In this document: one piece after another, positions 8,908-18,924 of the stretch
Position numbering within the stretch: the first letter of the stretch is position 1
Layout of the letters: every line of letters starts with the position of its first letter
NCBI GenBank assembly: GCA_002686085.1
Contig: NZAC01000001.1
Coordinates: forward strand, 90,743 to 154,742
Source of the DNA: Roseibacillus sp.
Lineage (GTDB): Bacteria > Verrucomicrobiota > Verrucomicrobiia > Verrucomicrobiales > Akkermansiaceae
DNA: 64,000 nucleotides
Direction of reading: 5' to 3'
Program-made: the position numbers and the translations under genes
Notes under the pieces: generated by a model
Seen by the model: the letters and a program-made list of their open reading frames with translations, nothing else
Database searches by the model: none
Told to the model about the DNA's origin: nothing

Positions 8908-11058
8908 CTAATCCGTGCGGCGCCGGGTTTCCCGGTTTTGAGAGTTCCCCGAGTCTGCGTCGGGAGTGATTGAGGGCAGGGGGATTGCCCGGGGCCGTAC
9001 TCGGACGGCTGTCCCGGGAAGCTGCGCCTCCTCAGCTTCCTCGCCTGTTTCGCCCTCTTCGTCAATAGCTAGCGCAAGAAGATCACCCTCAGGGAGGGCA
9101 ATTTCTTCAATGGGCTCGAAATTTCCGGCCACTTCACCCATTCGCCGGAGGGGGAGTTTAAGGCCTTTTTCTGCAGCAAACAGACCTCTGAAGATAAGAT
9201 TCACAAGTGGTCCGCACACTTTGCCCCCAGATTTGCCGTTTTGGACCATAACAGCGACCGCATATCTGGGTTCTTCGAACGGACCAAATGCAACTGTCCA
9301 TGCATTGTGAGACTTCTCTCCGAAATCCGTTGTCTGTGCCGTGCCGGTTTTGGCACCGATTTCGACATCCTCGGGAGAAGCTCTTCTCGCCGTTCCTCCA
9401 AGTTCGTTCGCGGCCTTCCACATTCCCTGCCGTAGGTCTGCGAATTGTGCGCTATCCATCCCCTCGGTAACGAGGTCAACTCTCAGCTCCGGGATATCAC
9501 TTATCAAGATTCCTTCCTTAGGGTCCACTACCATCTTGATGATTCGCGGGCGGTAATACTTGCCACCATTGGCTATACACGCGGTGAGGGCAGCTAGCTG
9601 CAGAGGAGTGGCTTCGCTTTCATCTTGTCCGATCGCAAGCATCGCCATTCGGGCCGGAGTCATCGACTCTCCCGGGTGGAGTTCACGGCGCCACCATTCA
9701 CTACCCGGGATGATTCCTCGGTCCTCGGCAGGAAGTTTTACGCCTGTGGCCCTGCCAAGGTTCAGCATGTCAAAGGCGTTTGCCATGCGCTCGTTACCGA
9801 GCTCAGTGGATAGTTGCATAAAGTAGGGGTTGCATGAACGCTGGATGGCACTCGTGAGGGAAAGGGAGCCATGTCCTACCGTTTTCCAGCAACGGATTTT
9901 CAACCTTCCGGATCTGCCAAACTTGAGGTGCCCCACACAGTTGTGACCAAAATCTCCCTTGCTGTGCATGCATGCTGCGATCGCTGTTGGTAGCTTGAAA
10001 GTAGATCCAGGAGTGAAGCTAGAGAGGGCCCTGTTGATTAATGGGTAAGCCTTGTTTGCCTTGTAGTCCTCCCATTTCGAACCCGAGATACTTGGAATGA
10101 ATTCGTTGGGATTATAGTTGGGGAGGGAAGCCATCGCGAGGATTTCCCCCGTGCGGACATCCATTACCACTGCGGCAGACCTTCCTGTTTTCCTCAAAAC
10201 ATTTTCGACCAGAAACTGGATTCGGGCATCAATAGTCAACATCACTTGACTCCCTTGATCCGGGGCGATTCGCTCGTTAAGGACCTCGCCAAGAATTCGG
10301 CCCTTCTCGTTTTTTCTAAGAACGCGACGGCCGGGTGATCCGCGGAGAAAAGTGTCCATGGTTGCCTCTACTCCGGTGGAACCCACCGCATCGCCAAGAT
10401 AGTGATCGTATTCCTCCTTTGCTTTATCAGGTATATCGCCCTTTTCCCATTGTTTGAGATATCCCAAAATATGGCAGCCAAGAGTTCCGAAGGGATACTG
10501 CCGACGGGGTCTCACGGTTACGTAGACGCCTGCCATCTCGAGGTTGTGCTCAGCCAAGCGTGCGAACTGCTCATATGTGAGGTCCACCGGGAAGGTGAAG
10601 GGGATCAAACCTCCATGAGTGACATAGTGCTTTTGGAGCGCGGAGGAGCTATATTCGGCCGCGATTCCGTGATGCTCGAGTCGCGGGACGATCCCATCCT
10701 TGATGATACGGACAATTTCCCGACTTCGTTCGGAGGTAGGGACCGCCATTCCGATTTGTCGACGACCGGGCTTCTGTTTTTCAGAATGTTGCCTTTCCCA
10801 TTCCTGGTGAATCTCGTCGAGATTAAGGACAAGTTCGTAATTACGTAGGTTTTTTGCAAGTAACTGGCCGTTACGGTCGACAATGGTTCCTCGCACCCCG
10901 GGGTCACGAATAGCAATCGTCGTCTCACCGGGAATGAGCTTGCGGTAGTATTCGGTATTGACGATCTGATAGTCGTAAAGACGACTCAGTAGAGTCCCTC
11001 CTCCAAAAAGCACAATTGCAGTGAGGAGATAAAGTCGGAAGCGATAACGTGATTCCAT
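8908..11058 (-). CDS. mrdA: Penicillin-binding protein 2 (elongation-specific transpeptidase)
   Basis: Inner-membrane class B PBP that cross-links peptidoglycan with RodA during lateral growth. The 716-residue protein has an N-terminal membrane anchor (about 8-26), the PBP-dimer domain with RGTIVDRNGQLLAKN (56-70), and a transpeptidase domain carrying the nucleophile in STFK (352-355), SCN (408-410) and KTGTAQTT (570-577). The C-terminus ends in a Glu- then Pro/Arg-rich tail (about 660-716) longer than in E. coli PBP2. Fourth gene of the mre operon, 15 nt after mreD. Confidence 0.95.
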   Translation of the reverse strand: MESRYRFRLYLLTAIVLFGGGTLLSRLYDYQIVNTEYYRKLIPGETTIAIRDPGVRGTIVDRNGQLLAKNLRNYELVLNLDEIHQEWERQHSEKQKPGRRQIGMAVPTSERSREIVRIIKDGIVPRLEHHGIAAEYSSSALQKHYVTHGGLIPFTFPVDLTYEQFARLAEHNLEMAGVYVTVRPRRQYPFGTLGCHILGYLKQWEKGDIPDKAKEEYDHYLGDAVGSTGVEATMDTFLRGSPGRRVLRKNEKGRILGEVLNERIAPDQGSQVMLTIDARIQFLVENVLRKTGRSAAVVMDVRTGEILAMASLPNYNPNEFIPSISGSKWEDYKANKAYPLINRALSSFTPGSTFKLPTAIAACMHSKGDFGHNCVGHLKFGRSGRLKIRCWKTVGHGSLSLTSAIQRSCNPYFMQLSTELGNERMANAFDMLNLGRATGVKLPAEDRGIIPGSEWWRRELHPGESMTPARMAMLAIGQDESEATPLQLAALTACIANGGKYYRPRIIKMVVDPKEGILISDIPELRVDLVTEGMDSAQFADLRQGMWKAANELGGTARRASPEDVEIGAKTGTAQTTDFGEKSHNAWTVAFGPFEEPRYAVAVMVQNGKSGGKVCGPLVNLIFRGLFAAEKGLKLPLRRMGEVAGNFEPIEEIALPEGDLLALAIDEEGETGEEAEEAQLPGTAVRVRPRAIPLPSITPDADSGNSQNRETRRRTD

Positions 11059-11073
11059 GGGCGGGTTCGGCCT

Positions 11074-11673
11074 CTAGTAGGCAGTGTTCCTTTCACGGGC
11101 GAGGCCCTCGTAGCTGATCGTGTGGTGAAACAACCCTGCTAGCCTGTAGAGAACCCAGAAGACCATCGGACACAGGAGCATTGTCAGCAGCGCCGTAAAG
11201 CTGATTTTAAGAAAGAGGGAGTGGGTAAGAATGAGGTCACCACGAACAAAAGTGATGCAAAGATATTCGGCGGACAGGTAAAGGAATACGGCGATCCCGG
11301 CGAGAAGAGCGGACACATGCCACTTACCCTCACGGAACAATGGTTGCAGCCCCTGCATAAAGAATCCCATCAGGCCGTAAAGGACGATCGAATAGCCAAA
11401 TTTCACATCGCCCCCGGGATTATCATAGACTTCAGGATTTCCCAGAAGTGCCGCGGGGAGGGGAGTTATGACATGCTGAGCGTCCCATAGAAATCCGGCT
11501 GTAAAGGCCAGCAGGAGCATAGGACCAGCTCCAACGGTTACGGCAGAGCAAAGAAACACCAGAGGAACAAGGAGGATTCCGGCATCGCAAAGTGATTGGA
11601 ACGTGGGAGTAAACTGCTGAAAGATACAGGCAGTTATAACCAGAAACAGGAGACTTAAATGATACCAGCCCAT
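11074..11673 (-). CDS. mreD: Rod shape-determining protein MreD
   Basis: Small polytopic membrane protein of the elongasome. The 199-residue protein has several hydrophobic segments (about 5-75, 100-155 and 155-180) and little sequence conservation, as usual for MreD. The call depends on its position: it starts 3 nt after the mreC stop and precedes mrdA. Not recognisable from sequence alone, but the order mreB-mreC-mreD-mrdA is very strong context. Confidence 0.85.
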   Translation of the reverse strand: MGWYHLSLLFLVITACIFQQFTPTFQSLCDAGILLVPLVFLCSAVTVGAGPMLLLAFTAGFLWDAQHVITPLPAALLGNPEVYDNPGGDVKFGYSIVLYGLMGFFMQGLQPLFREGKWHVSALLAGIAVFLYLSAEYLCITFVRGDLILTHSLFLKISFTALLTMLLCPMVFWVLYRLAGLFHHTISYEGLARERNTAY

Positions 11674-11676
11674 GCG

Positions 11677-12492
11677 TTATCCCTCGGGTTCATTCTTCTG
11701 AGCGATAATGAACACGACACCAAGTTCATCAAAGTTTACGGAAGGCTGAACCAATGCGACTCCCTCAACGGGGCCGGGTGTGTATTCTTTAACGGTCCCT
11801 ATCAATAAATTCGAAGGAAAGAGCCCTCCCTTGCCGGTAGTAATCACCTTCATCCCGGGTAGAATTGCCGCCTCGCGCGATAGGTGTCGGAGGATGAGTC
11901 GCGGCTCTTCTCCGTAACGACCTCGCGTCCCGTGAAGTATGCCGACCTCCGGGGTGCCGGCGACTTGGACGGAAACCTGGCACCGCTCGTCAGTAAGCAG
12001 TATCATACTACAGGTGTCTTCAGAGGCGATGTCGACCTTTCCCGCAAGTCCTCCCGGGGCAATGACGGGAACGCCAGCCCCGATAGAATCCCTCTGCCCT
12101 TTGTCGATGATCGCAGTTTCCCACCAAGTGGCTGGCTGCCGTTTTATCACCCGGGCAGCAATAACGTTCAGCCGGGACTTTTCCTTGAAATCGAGGGCGC
12201 GTCGCAATTCCGCATTTTCAGTTTCGAGTTCACGCAGTCTGCCTTCAATAGAACGGAGTTTGATATACTCCTCCTCAATGGCGCGAAGCTGGTTCTCCAG
12301 ATCCTTGGAGTGCTCGATTTCCTCAAGAAAAGTGCGGGCGTGGCTTTCGATCGAAGATCCACCCTTTAAAAAGGGGGTAATAGTCGCGTAGTAGGTTTGT
12401 TGAATGCGCCTCACCGACCTCTCACTGAGGGTGACTACCCATGTGACGCCACAGATAAAAAGCACAAGCGCGATGAAATTCAGTGGTTTCAT
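11677..12492 (-). CDS. mreC: Rod shape-determining protein MreC
   Basis: Bitopic membrane protein linking cytoplasmic MreB to periplasmic PBP2. The 271-residue protein has an N-terminal TM helix (about 4-22), a coiled coil (about 45-105, rich in E, L and R) and the two-barrel periplasmic domain containing VIAPGGLAGKV, LLTDERCQVSVQV and the C-terminal ITTGKGGLFPSNLLIGTV signature. Located between mreB (43-nt gap) and mreD (3-nt gap). Confidence 0.93.
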   Translation of the reverse strand: MKPLNFIALVLFICGVTWVVTLSERSVRRIQQTYYATITPFLKGGSSIESHARTFLEEIEHSKDLENQLRAIEEEYIKLRSIEGRLRELETENAELRRALDFKEKSRLNVIAARVIKRQPATWWETAIIDKGQRDSIGAGVPVIAPGGLAGKVDIASEDTCSMILLTDERCQVSVQVAGTPEVGILHGTRGRYGEEPRLILRHLSREAAILPGMKVITTGKGGLFPSNLLIGTVKEYTPGPVEGVALVQPSVNFDELGVVFIIAQKNEPEG

Positions 12493-12535
12493 GACGGTTA
12501 TGCGGTCAGGATGGAAATGTCCTCACATCCATTAT

Positions 12536-13561
12536 TCAAAGTTCGGAGCTCGTCAATTTACGCAAGAAATCAAGTTTATTCAGGACTTTGCCAGTGCCCT
12601 CTGCCACTGCGCTGAGAGGGTCCTCGGCGATGTGAACAGGTAGTCCGGTTTCTTCGTGTAAAAGTTTGTCCAATCCGCGGAGCAAGGCGCCTCCTCCTGC
12701 GAGGACGAGACCCCGATCGACAAGGTCCGCTGCCAATTCGGGCGGGCATCGTTCAAGGGTTGTCCGAACCGCATCAACAATATTATCCAGTGGATCCCGC
12801 ATGGCTTCACGGATTTCCTGGGAAGTAACTGTGATTGTTTTAGGCAGGCCAGAAACGAGGTCGCGCCCCTTCACTTCCATGCTTCCCTCTTTGGCGAGGG
12901 CAGCTGCCGACCCGATTCGGATCTTGATATCTTCCGCAGTTCTCTCACCTACCATTAAACTGTAGGAACGCTTCATGTAATTGATGATCGATCCATCCAA
13001 CTTGTTTCCGGCTGTTCTTACGCTTCGGGAATACACGATGCCAGACAGTGAAATGATTGCGACTTCGGTAGTGCCCCCACCAATGTCGACGATCATATTT
13101 CCGGCGGCCTCTTGAACCGGAAGGTCAACTCCTATGGCGGCCGCCATGGGCTCCTCAATCAAAAAGACTTCCCGTGCGCCCGCCTGTTCAACGGACTCCT
13201 TAACCGCACGACGCTCAACGGCGGTAATCCCTGAGGGAATTGCGACCACGACCCGGGGGTGTGAACGACGTTTATGGCTTACTTTGCGAATAAAGTGCCT
13301 GAGCATTGCCTCTGTCACCTCAAAATCCGCAATCACACCGTCTTTGAGTGGACGGATCGCGATAATGTTACCCGGAGTCCGGCCCAACATACGCTTTGCG
13401 TCATCACCAACCGCGACTACTTCGTTACTGCCGGCCTTGACGGCAACCACGGAAGGTTCCCGGAGGACGATTCCGTGATCCTTAATGTTGACCAGCGTGT
13501 TGGCTGTCCCAAGGTCGATACCCATGTCCTGGGAAAGCATTCCGAAGAGTTTGGCAAACAT
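12536..13561 (-). CDS. mreB: Rod shape-determining protein MreB (bacterial actin)
   Basis: Membrane-associated actin-like ATPase that guides lateral wall synthesis. The 341-residue protein has the phosphate-1 loop [11 protein letters not shown] (15-25), the [20 protein letters not shown] segment, phosphate-2 [14 protein letters not shown], and the adenosine motif [13 protein letters not shown]. Length is typical. First gene of the minus-strand mreBCD-mrdA-rng operon; about 296 nt separate it from parA upstream. That gap holds no recognisable gene and presumably the operon promoter. Confidence 0.97.
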   Translation of the reverse strand: MFAKLFGMLSQDMGIDLGTANTLVNIKDHGIVLREPSVVAVKAGSNEVVAVGDDAKRMLGRTPGNIIAIRPLKDGVIADFEVTEAMLRHFIRKVSHKRRSHPRVVVAIPSGITAVERRAVKESVEQAGAREVFLIEEPMAAAIGVDLPVQEAAGNMIVDIGGGTTEVAIISLSGIVYSRSVRTAGNKLDGSIINYMKRSYSLMVGERTAEDIKIRIGSAAALAKEGSMEVKGRDLVSGLPKTITVTSQEIREAMRDPLDNIVDAVRTTLERCPPELAADLVDRGLVLAGGGALLRGLDKLLHEETGLPVHIAEDPLSAVAEGTGKVLNKLDFLRKLTSSEL

Positions 13562-13857
13562 ATAGTCAGGCTAAATAGTTTGGAAAGATGAAGTGTTTTT
13601 ACCTGCACCGGGCAGGGGTGCAAGCCTTCCGTAGGGCATTACGCAGAAACCGGAACAAAAAAGCTTATGCCTCAGAACACGGGATGACTTCAGCAACGAA
13701 GCGACGGAAGCGCGGCGCTGTTGAATGCGCAAAGGTTGCTTGCGAGCGGGGAAGAAGTTAGTTCTTCCTGTTTCGGGCCATACTCCAGCTTCTAATAGGC
13801 TTTTGAAGCATGCACTTACTGCGTAAAAATGCGTGCTATCAACTAATCACGAACAGT

Positions 13858-14661
13858 TTACCGCGTTGCCTTGATTGGAAGGGCCTTTAGTTTGTGCCGG
13901 CGCAGAAACTCCTTTGCGGCTGCATCGTAGGACTCGCTACCAGTGCCGTTTGGATCCCATTCAAAGATGGTTTTGCCATGACTGGGAGCCTCGCCGAGGC
14001 GGATGGTTCTCGGAATCACGCTGCGATAAAGCCACTCAGGAAAGTAATTTTTCACCTCCTGAACAACTTTTCGAGAAAGGTTGGTTCTGCCGTCGTACAT
14101 CGTCATTAAGATTCCCTCGATTTTCAGGCGGGGATTCACGCCTGAATCCCGGATTTGCTCGATAACCTGCAGAATTTTTGACAGCCCCTCGAGGCCGAAC
14201 CACTCGCACTGGAGGGGCACTAGGACCTCATCCGCGGCCGAAAGCGCAGAAGTCATGAGTACTCCCAGTGAGGGCGGGGTGTCGATGATGCAGAAATCGT
14301 ATTTAGGCCTTTTTTTGGCCTTCCGGAGAATATTCTGCAGGATTAGGAGGTGATCTTCCATTCGGGCCAGTTCGATTTCGACTCCGGCGAGGTTCATTTC
14401 TGCCGGAATAATGGAGAGATTCGGATGCGGGGTGGATTGAATTTTTGAATCCAGAGTCGCGCCGCCCAACAAAACATCATAAATGCTGGCGTCGATAGCA
14501 TCATCGGGATCAACCCCCAGACCGCTTGTGGCATTGGCTTGGGGGTCCAGATCGATGAGTAGAGTGCGCTGGCCGCGGCGTGCGAGTGCCGAAGATAGGT
14601 TCACTGCGGTCGTCGTTTTGCCGACTCCTCCTTTTTGGTTAGCGATTGCGACAACCTTCAT
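13858..14661 (-). CDS. parA: ParA/Soj-family chromosome partitioning ATPase
   Basis: Deviant Walker ATPase that positions chromosome origins or other cargo on the nucleoid. The 267-residue protein starts at ATG 14661 (MKVVAIANQKGGVGKTTTAV), with the deviant Walker A KGGVGKTT, Walker A' DLDPQANATSGLG and Walker B DFCIIDTPPSLG. An in-frame extension to 14904 has no homology to ParA and I exclude it. The usual partner parB is not adjacent: downstream is the mreB promoter region and upstream a WG-repeat gene. It could be the chromosomal Soj or a cargo-positioning paralogue. Confidence 0.92.
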   Translation of the reverse strand: MKVVAIANQKGGVGKTTTAVNLSSALARRGQRTLLIDLDPQANATSGLGVDPDDAIDASIYDVLLGGATLDSKIQSTPHPNLSIIPAEMNLAGVEIELARMEDHLLILQNILRKAKKRPKYDFCIIDTPPSLGVLMTSALSAADEVLVPLQCEWFGLEGLSKILQVIEQIRDSGVNPRLKIEGILMTMYDGRTNLSRKVVQEVKNYFPEWLYRSVIPRTIRLGEAPSHGKTIFEWDPNGTGSESYDAAAKEFLRRHKLKALPIKATR

Positions 14662-15107
14662 TCCTGTCCGTTGATCTCTATTAGGCTTGGAACCACAGTG
14701 AGAACCTCCGGAGATAGAAATGGCAAAACCGACAGGGAAAGGGAACCGGAAAATGCGGGTGGGACCGGTGGCGGATTCTGGGAAATGGGCTGCTACCAGG
14801 TGTTTTTTAGTGAAAGCGTGAGATCTGCCGAGATAAAAGCAACCTTTAATAACTTCACACAATATATGTAATGCGGATTTGCCTAGAGAGACACTAATCT
14901 CCAAGTTTAAGTCCTATCGTTGCTCTCTCTCCGTAACTTCCCCAAGCTTTCTCGCTAAATTGAGGTACTGCGGGACTACCTCCCTTTGTCAGGCAGACCG
15001 AATGAATTGACTCTATTCCTGCAATTTGGTGACGGTCAGGACTCCTGCCCGTCTCGCGCGATTTTAGTAGCTGGAATTCGCTGTGTTCACCGGCTTTCGC
15101 GCAGAAT
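14662..15107. other. Intergenic region between the WG-repeat gene and parA
   Basis: About 445 bases. The only larger reading frames are an upstream extension of parA and shadows. An inverted repeat at 15031-15053 (arms GACGGTCAGG and CCTGCCCGTC, 9 of 10 pairs) could act as a terminator for the minus-strand WG-repeat gene, although no clear U tract follows. An AT-rich patch at about 14840-14875 is a plausible parA promoter location. No RNA gene recognised. Confidence 0.4.
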
Positions 15108-16619
15108 TCATGGTGCAGGTTTCTCGAGTCCTTCGGGCGCGTCTAGCTCAGTCTTTTTTAGAGCGTCGTCGTTCTCCTCTTCGGGGATTGCTATTTCCTG
15201 CAAGCGAGCTTTCCAGACCACTTCGCCGGCGAGATTGATGACCGCGCGTTCATAGATTTGTCCCAGAGAGACGCGGGCAAAGCCGCCCTTAAATGGTGCT
15301 GCCCTCGAGAATTCGGTTGGGATCATGATTTCGCCTGTTCGCGAAAGGTATCCAAAATTCTGGGTCTTCAGGTCTCTTACGACTGCTAGTCCATCGAAGA
15401 AGCCCCGATCCACATAATATTCATCTGGGATGTCCGCGATGAATTCTCCTGTGGAACGGCGCAAAATCCCGAAGCGAGGTTTGCCGGCGACCCGTTTGGT
15501 TCTCCTAGCTACAATGGCATCGCTTTCAGAATTTTCATATTTGCGCTCAATCTGCCATTCACCTTTTTCTTCCATCAGCCAATTGCCCTCGCGGTCCATC
15601 AGGCGTCCATCGACTACCGCGGAACCATTGATGAATTTCCCAACCCTTCGGAATGGCCCTTCTGCGATTACTTCTGCGTCTGTATCGATGATCGCCCATT
15701 CTGAAGACCTTATGTCGAGCGCCACCCCCGCGCGACCCTCCGAGAAATCGTTGACAACGAGATCTTCAAAAGCATGCAGGAGGTTGCCCTGATAATCGAT
15801 GAGGGTCCAAGTGCCATTGCCTTGCCGCTGCGCCCCCGAACCAGGCAGGTCTCCGGGATCAAGATTGACCCACGCGCGTTCGCTGTTGAATGGTCTCCCA
15901 GCCGCAAATCTTGTGTTGATAAAGGGCTTTCCATCCTTCCTTAGGTATTGAACGTAGGCATCGTCCCCGGTTCCGTAGCGTGCTATTACAATCGGTGCGT
16001 CAGAACCTGCTGTTAATTGAGGAGGCCCGGACCTGGAAACTCCGAAGAGAGCCATCCCTTCAGAATCAAGCAGTCCTGGATATGGGCCTTCCACAATGGC
16101 GAAATCCCAGAGCCCGCTGGCAAAGCCATCCTCTTTAATCTTACGGATTGATCTTCGGAATGCTCGTTGGCCATTCTTGTTGATGAAGTAGGATTCATCC
16201 CTCTGGAGTTTTTCGTTCCAGTCAGTGACTGCGATGAGTGGTTTTGCTGGAAGGATTACCGGGGATAATTTCGCCGCGGGATGCGCGTTGATGTATTTTT
16301 GATCTTCAACGCTGAGGCGAGCCAGAGAGACAGTGACCATCTTTCCGCCGTCCATCCGCAGATTCACCATGGATTCACCATTCAGCCCCAGGAATTCGGC
16401 TGTAATCTTGCGGCCCTTGACATCGGTAAATTCTCTCAGTTCTGCCAGCACTGGTGACGTTCCCGTAAAGAGCACTGCGAGCCCTGAAAAGTAGAGGGTT
16501 GATAGCGAACGATTCACAAGCCAATAGGAAGCAATCGAGGCCTCGGTGGCAAGCCATTCTCCCATTGAGCACAGCAAAGGTTTCAGCGTCGGGCGGGTGT
16601 GCTGACCGCGCTCTGGCAA
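15108..16619 (-). CDS. Exported WG-repeat protein with SHD1-like domain
   Basis: Function unknown; probably an exported beta-rich repeat protein. After a hydrophobic signal segment (about 40-57, ending SPVLA) comes an SHD1/SlaP1-like module with the pattern REFTDVKGRKITAEF...VNLRMDGGKMVTVSLARLS, common in planctomycetes and verrucomicrobia. The remaining about 380 residues contain repeats of the WG/KWG type (for example WTLIDYQGNL, WAIIDTDAEV, FGYLSRTGEIM). The C-terminus is acidic. The start is uncertain: ATG at 16565 and GTG at 16517 place the signal peptide closer to the N-terminus. Monocistronic, between parA and the E2 gene. Confidence 0.7.
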   Translation of the reverse strand: MPERGQHTRPTLKPLLCSMGEWLATEASIASYWLVNRSLSTLYFSGLAVLFTGTSPVLAELREFTDVKGRKITAEFLGLNGESMVNLRMDGGKMVTVSLARLSVEDQKYINAHPAAKLSPVILPAKPLIAVTDWNEKLQRDESYFINKNGQRAFRRSIRKIKEDGFASGLWDFAIVEGPYPGLLDSEGMALFGVSRSGPPQLTAGSDAPIVIARYGTGDDAYVQYLRKDGKPFINTRFAAGRPFNSERAWVNLDPGDLPGSGAQRQGNGTWTLIDYQGNLLHAFEDLVVNDFSEGRAGVALDIRSSEWAIIDTDAEVIAEGPFRRVGKFINGSAVVDGRLMDREGNWLMEEKGEWQIERKYENSESDAIVARRTKRVAGKPRFGILRRSTGEFIADIPDEYYVDRGFFDGLAVVRDLKTQNFGYLSRTGEIMIPTEFSRAAPFKGGFARVSLGQIYERAVINLAGEVVWKARLQEIAIPEEENDDALKKTELDAPEGLEKPAP

Positions 16620-16701
16620 AAAAGGGTGTTGCGGACTGTAGCCCTCACTGTTTTTGGGTAACAGTGCCGACCCTTCCCTGCAGCGGTGCTCTCGTTGCGT
16701 G

Positions 16702-17931
16702 TTAGAGGCTGTCGGGTTCCTGAAGGAGCTCGTTGAGTCGATTCAGGAGCATCCCTGCTCCCCCTCCATCCACTACCCGGTGATCGAAGGTGAGGACGAG
16801 GTCCGCCTCGGTGACTGGAATAAATACACCTTCGTCCTCCGACCAGACAGGTTTCTTTGTTCCAGCTCCCATACCAAGAATCAGGGTCTCACTTGGCAGC
16901 GGGATCGGCGTTCCCCACATTAAGCCGAAGGTGCCAAAATTGGTTACCGTGGCGATTCCCCCACCGGTGTTCTCTTCTGGGACGCGTCGCTCTCTGGCTT
17001 TTCGTATCAGCTCCTGATATTCATCCATTAACTCTTCGATGGTTCGGCCATCGACATTACGGAGAACAGGAACCAGAACGCCATCTTCTACCTGAACAGC
17101 AACACCGATATCTAATGCCCGAGGGTGAACGATTTGTTCGCCTATAAGATAACCGGCAGTAGCAGGTTCTTCAGCGAGGGCCTTTCCGAACGCTCTAAGA
17201 AGAAAAATCGTCAAGGGAGGTTTGGGGTCGAGGCTTCGGCGATAACTGAGAAGCTTGTCAAGCGCGACAGGGCGCCCAACGGATGCAAGGGGGCGAGTCC
17301 AGCTTCTCCTCATTGAGTCGGCAACCGAAAGTCGCATCGGAGAGGCCTGGCTGTGGGGCCAGCTGTCGATGTATTCCAGAAATTGCTCTAGGTCCTCGAC
17401 GGTTACTCTTCCTCCAGCTCCGCTTCCCACAATTGCGGAGATGTCCGCGCCGCGGAGCCCTAATTCATCCATCCTCGCCTTCATTCGAGGAGACAGGTAA
17501 TGCGCACCCTTCATCCCCGCGGGCACGGCAAGTCCTCGGATGCTGGGTTCTACGGCCCTTGGTTCGTGGGCGCCTCCCTCAGGAGTGGCGAAATGCGGCC
17601 GAGGCTCCTCGGTGGGCTCTGAGGCCGCAGAGGAATCAGGATGCGCAGGTTGGTTGCTTCCTTGAACCCCGGTTCTCTCAGCCTCCTCATCGGTTACATC
17701 GAGAAGTCCGAGCACTGTGCCCACCGGGTAACTCACGCCTTCCTCGACTAGCAGTTCCTGGACCGTGCCCTTGCAGAGGGTGGTTACACCCATGGTCGCC
17801 TTGTTAGTTTCTACCTCGATTACTTCCTGATCGGCGATGACCTGATCGCCGATCTTCACGTTTAACCGAATGATAGTGGCCTCGGCGATGGATTCGCCGA
17901 GTTGAGGCATGAGAATGGGGACTTCCGGCAT
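16702..17931 (-). CDS. Dihydrolipoamide acyltransferase (E2) of a 2-oxoacid dehydrogenase complex
   Basis: Core acyltransferase of a pyruvate or branched-chain 2-oxoacid dehydrogenase complex. The 409-residue protein has one lipoyl domain (1-80) with the lipoyl lysine in ETNKAT (K44), a Pro/Glu-rich linker, a peripheral subunit-binding domain (about 145-190, YLSPRMKARMDELGLRGADI), and a catalytic domain ending with the active site DHRVVDGG (H384, D388). It follows E1beta after 18 nt in the order E1alpha-E1beta-E2. No E3 (lipoamide dehydrogenase) gene follows; it must be encoded elsewhere. Substrate cannot be fixed from sequence alone. Confidence 0.92.
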   Translation of the reverse strand: MPEVPILMPQLGESIAEATIIRLNVKIGDQVIADQEVIEVETNKATMGVTTLCKGTVQELLVEEGVSYPVGTVLGLLDVTDEEAERTGVQGSNQPAHPDSSAASEPTEEPRPHFATPEGGAHEPRAVEPSIRGLAVPAGMKGAHYLSPRMKARMDELGLRGADISAIVGSGAGGRVTVEDLEQFLEYIDSWPHSQASPMRLSVADSMRRSWTRPLASVGRPVALDKLLSYRRSLDPKPPLTIFLLRAFGKALAEEPATAGYLIGEQIVHPRALDIGVAVQVEDGVLVPVLRNVDGRTIEELMDEYQELIRKARERRVPEENTGGGIATVTNFGTFGLMWGTPIPLPSETLILGMGAGTKKPVWSEDEGVFIPVTEADLVLTFDHRVVDGGGAGMLLNRLNELLQEPDSL

Positions 17932-17949
17932 GAGAAAGGGCTCGTAGAG

Positions 17950-18924
17950 CTAGAGTTGGAGGAGATTGCGGATGGCGGCCGCAATTGACTCAAGGGTTGG
18001 ACGGTGCGCTTCCCAGAGATTGGGATGATACGGCACTGGGGTATCACGGGAGTTTAGTCTCTGAGGAGGTGCGTCGAGAAGATGAAATCCATCACTGGTA
18101 ACCCTCGATACGACTTCAGAAGTCACGCCTCCCCACGGAAAGGCTTCGCCGACAGCAAGAAGGCGACCCGTGCGGGCGACGGAGGCGATAACGGTGTCAG
18201 TATCCAAGGGCTTAACGCTTCGAAGATCGACAACTTCAATTTCCCAACCTTCGGAGGCAAGCAAGTCCGCTGCCCTGAGGGCTTCATGAACCATGGCACT
18301 GTAGGCTACGACAGTAGCATGCTTCCCTGCACGGACTACCCTCGCCTTGCCTATTGGCAGCGGTTCCTGACCGTCATTTAATTGATCCGCTTTCAGCCAC
18401 CGGTAGAGGAACTTGTGTTCAAAGTAGAGCACTGGATCGTCTAGAGCGACGGCTGCGACAAGCATGGAGTAGGCGTCAGCCACTGTCGCCGGAGTAAGAA
18501 TGACAAGGCCGGGGTAATAGGCATAAACGCTTTCCATCATCTGGCTGTGGAAAGGCCCGGATCCCGGTGTGCCTCCCGAGGGAAGACGAACGGTAATGGG
18601 TGCTGGCGCCCCAGTTCGATAAAACTGGGTGGCTGCTTGATTAACGATCTGGTTGAAGCCCACGGACGAGAAATCAGCAAATTGCATTTCAACAATTGGG
18701 CGCATTCCTTCCATGGCCGCCCCGACCGCAAGTCCGATCATCGCGTCCTCGCTGATTGGAGAATCGAGCACCCGGTCCGGAAAGAGCTTCTTGAGTCCCT
18801 GGGTGGCCTTGAATGCCCCTCCGAAATGCCCAACGTCCTGTCCGTAGATAAAGACGCGGTCGTCAGACGCCAGAAGGTCGTGTTGAGCATCTCGGATAGC
18901 GTCAATGTAGGTGATCTCTCCCAT
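17950..18924 (-). CDS. 2-oxoacid dehydrogenase E1 component, beta subunit
   Basis: Beta subunit of the thiamine-diphosphate-dependent E1 heterotetramer. The 324-residue protein starts at ATG 18924 (MGEITYIDAIRDAQ), whose A is the last base of the E1alpha TAA stop (TAATG), implying translational coupling; the longer in-frame ORF start upstream lies inside E1alpha and is not used. Conserved features include YGQDVGHFGGAFKATQGL (with the family's acidic residue in the DV position), DSPISEDAMIGLAVGAAM, and the C-terminal transketolase domain. Middle gene of the operon. Confidence 0.93.
   Translation of the reverse strand: MGEITYIDAIRDAQHDLLASDDRVFIYGQDVGHFGGAFKATQGLKKLFPDRVLDSPISEDAMIGLAVGAAMEGMRPIVEMQFADFSSVGFNQIVNQAATQFYRTGAPAPITVRLPSGGTPGSGPFHSQMMESVYAYYPGLVILTPATVADAYSMLVAAVALDDPVLYFEHKFLYRWLKADQLNDGQEPLPIGKARVVRAGKHATVVAYSAMVHEALRAADLLASEGWEIEVVDLRSVKPLDTDTVIASVARTGRLLAVGEAFPWGGVTSEVVSRVTSDGFHLLDAPPQRLNSRDTPVPYHPNLWEAHRPTLESIAAAIRNLLQL

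Noticed and set aside
13858..14904. Extended 348-residue form of ParA.
   Set aside because: The first 81 residues do not match ParA; the natural start MKVVAIANQKGGVGKT is at 14661.
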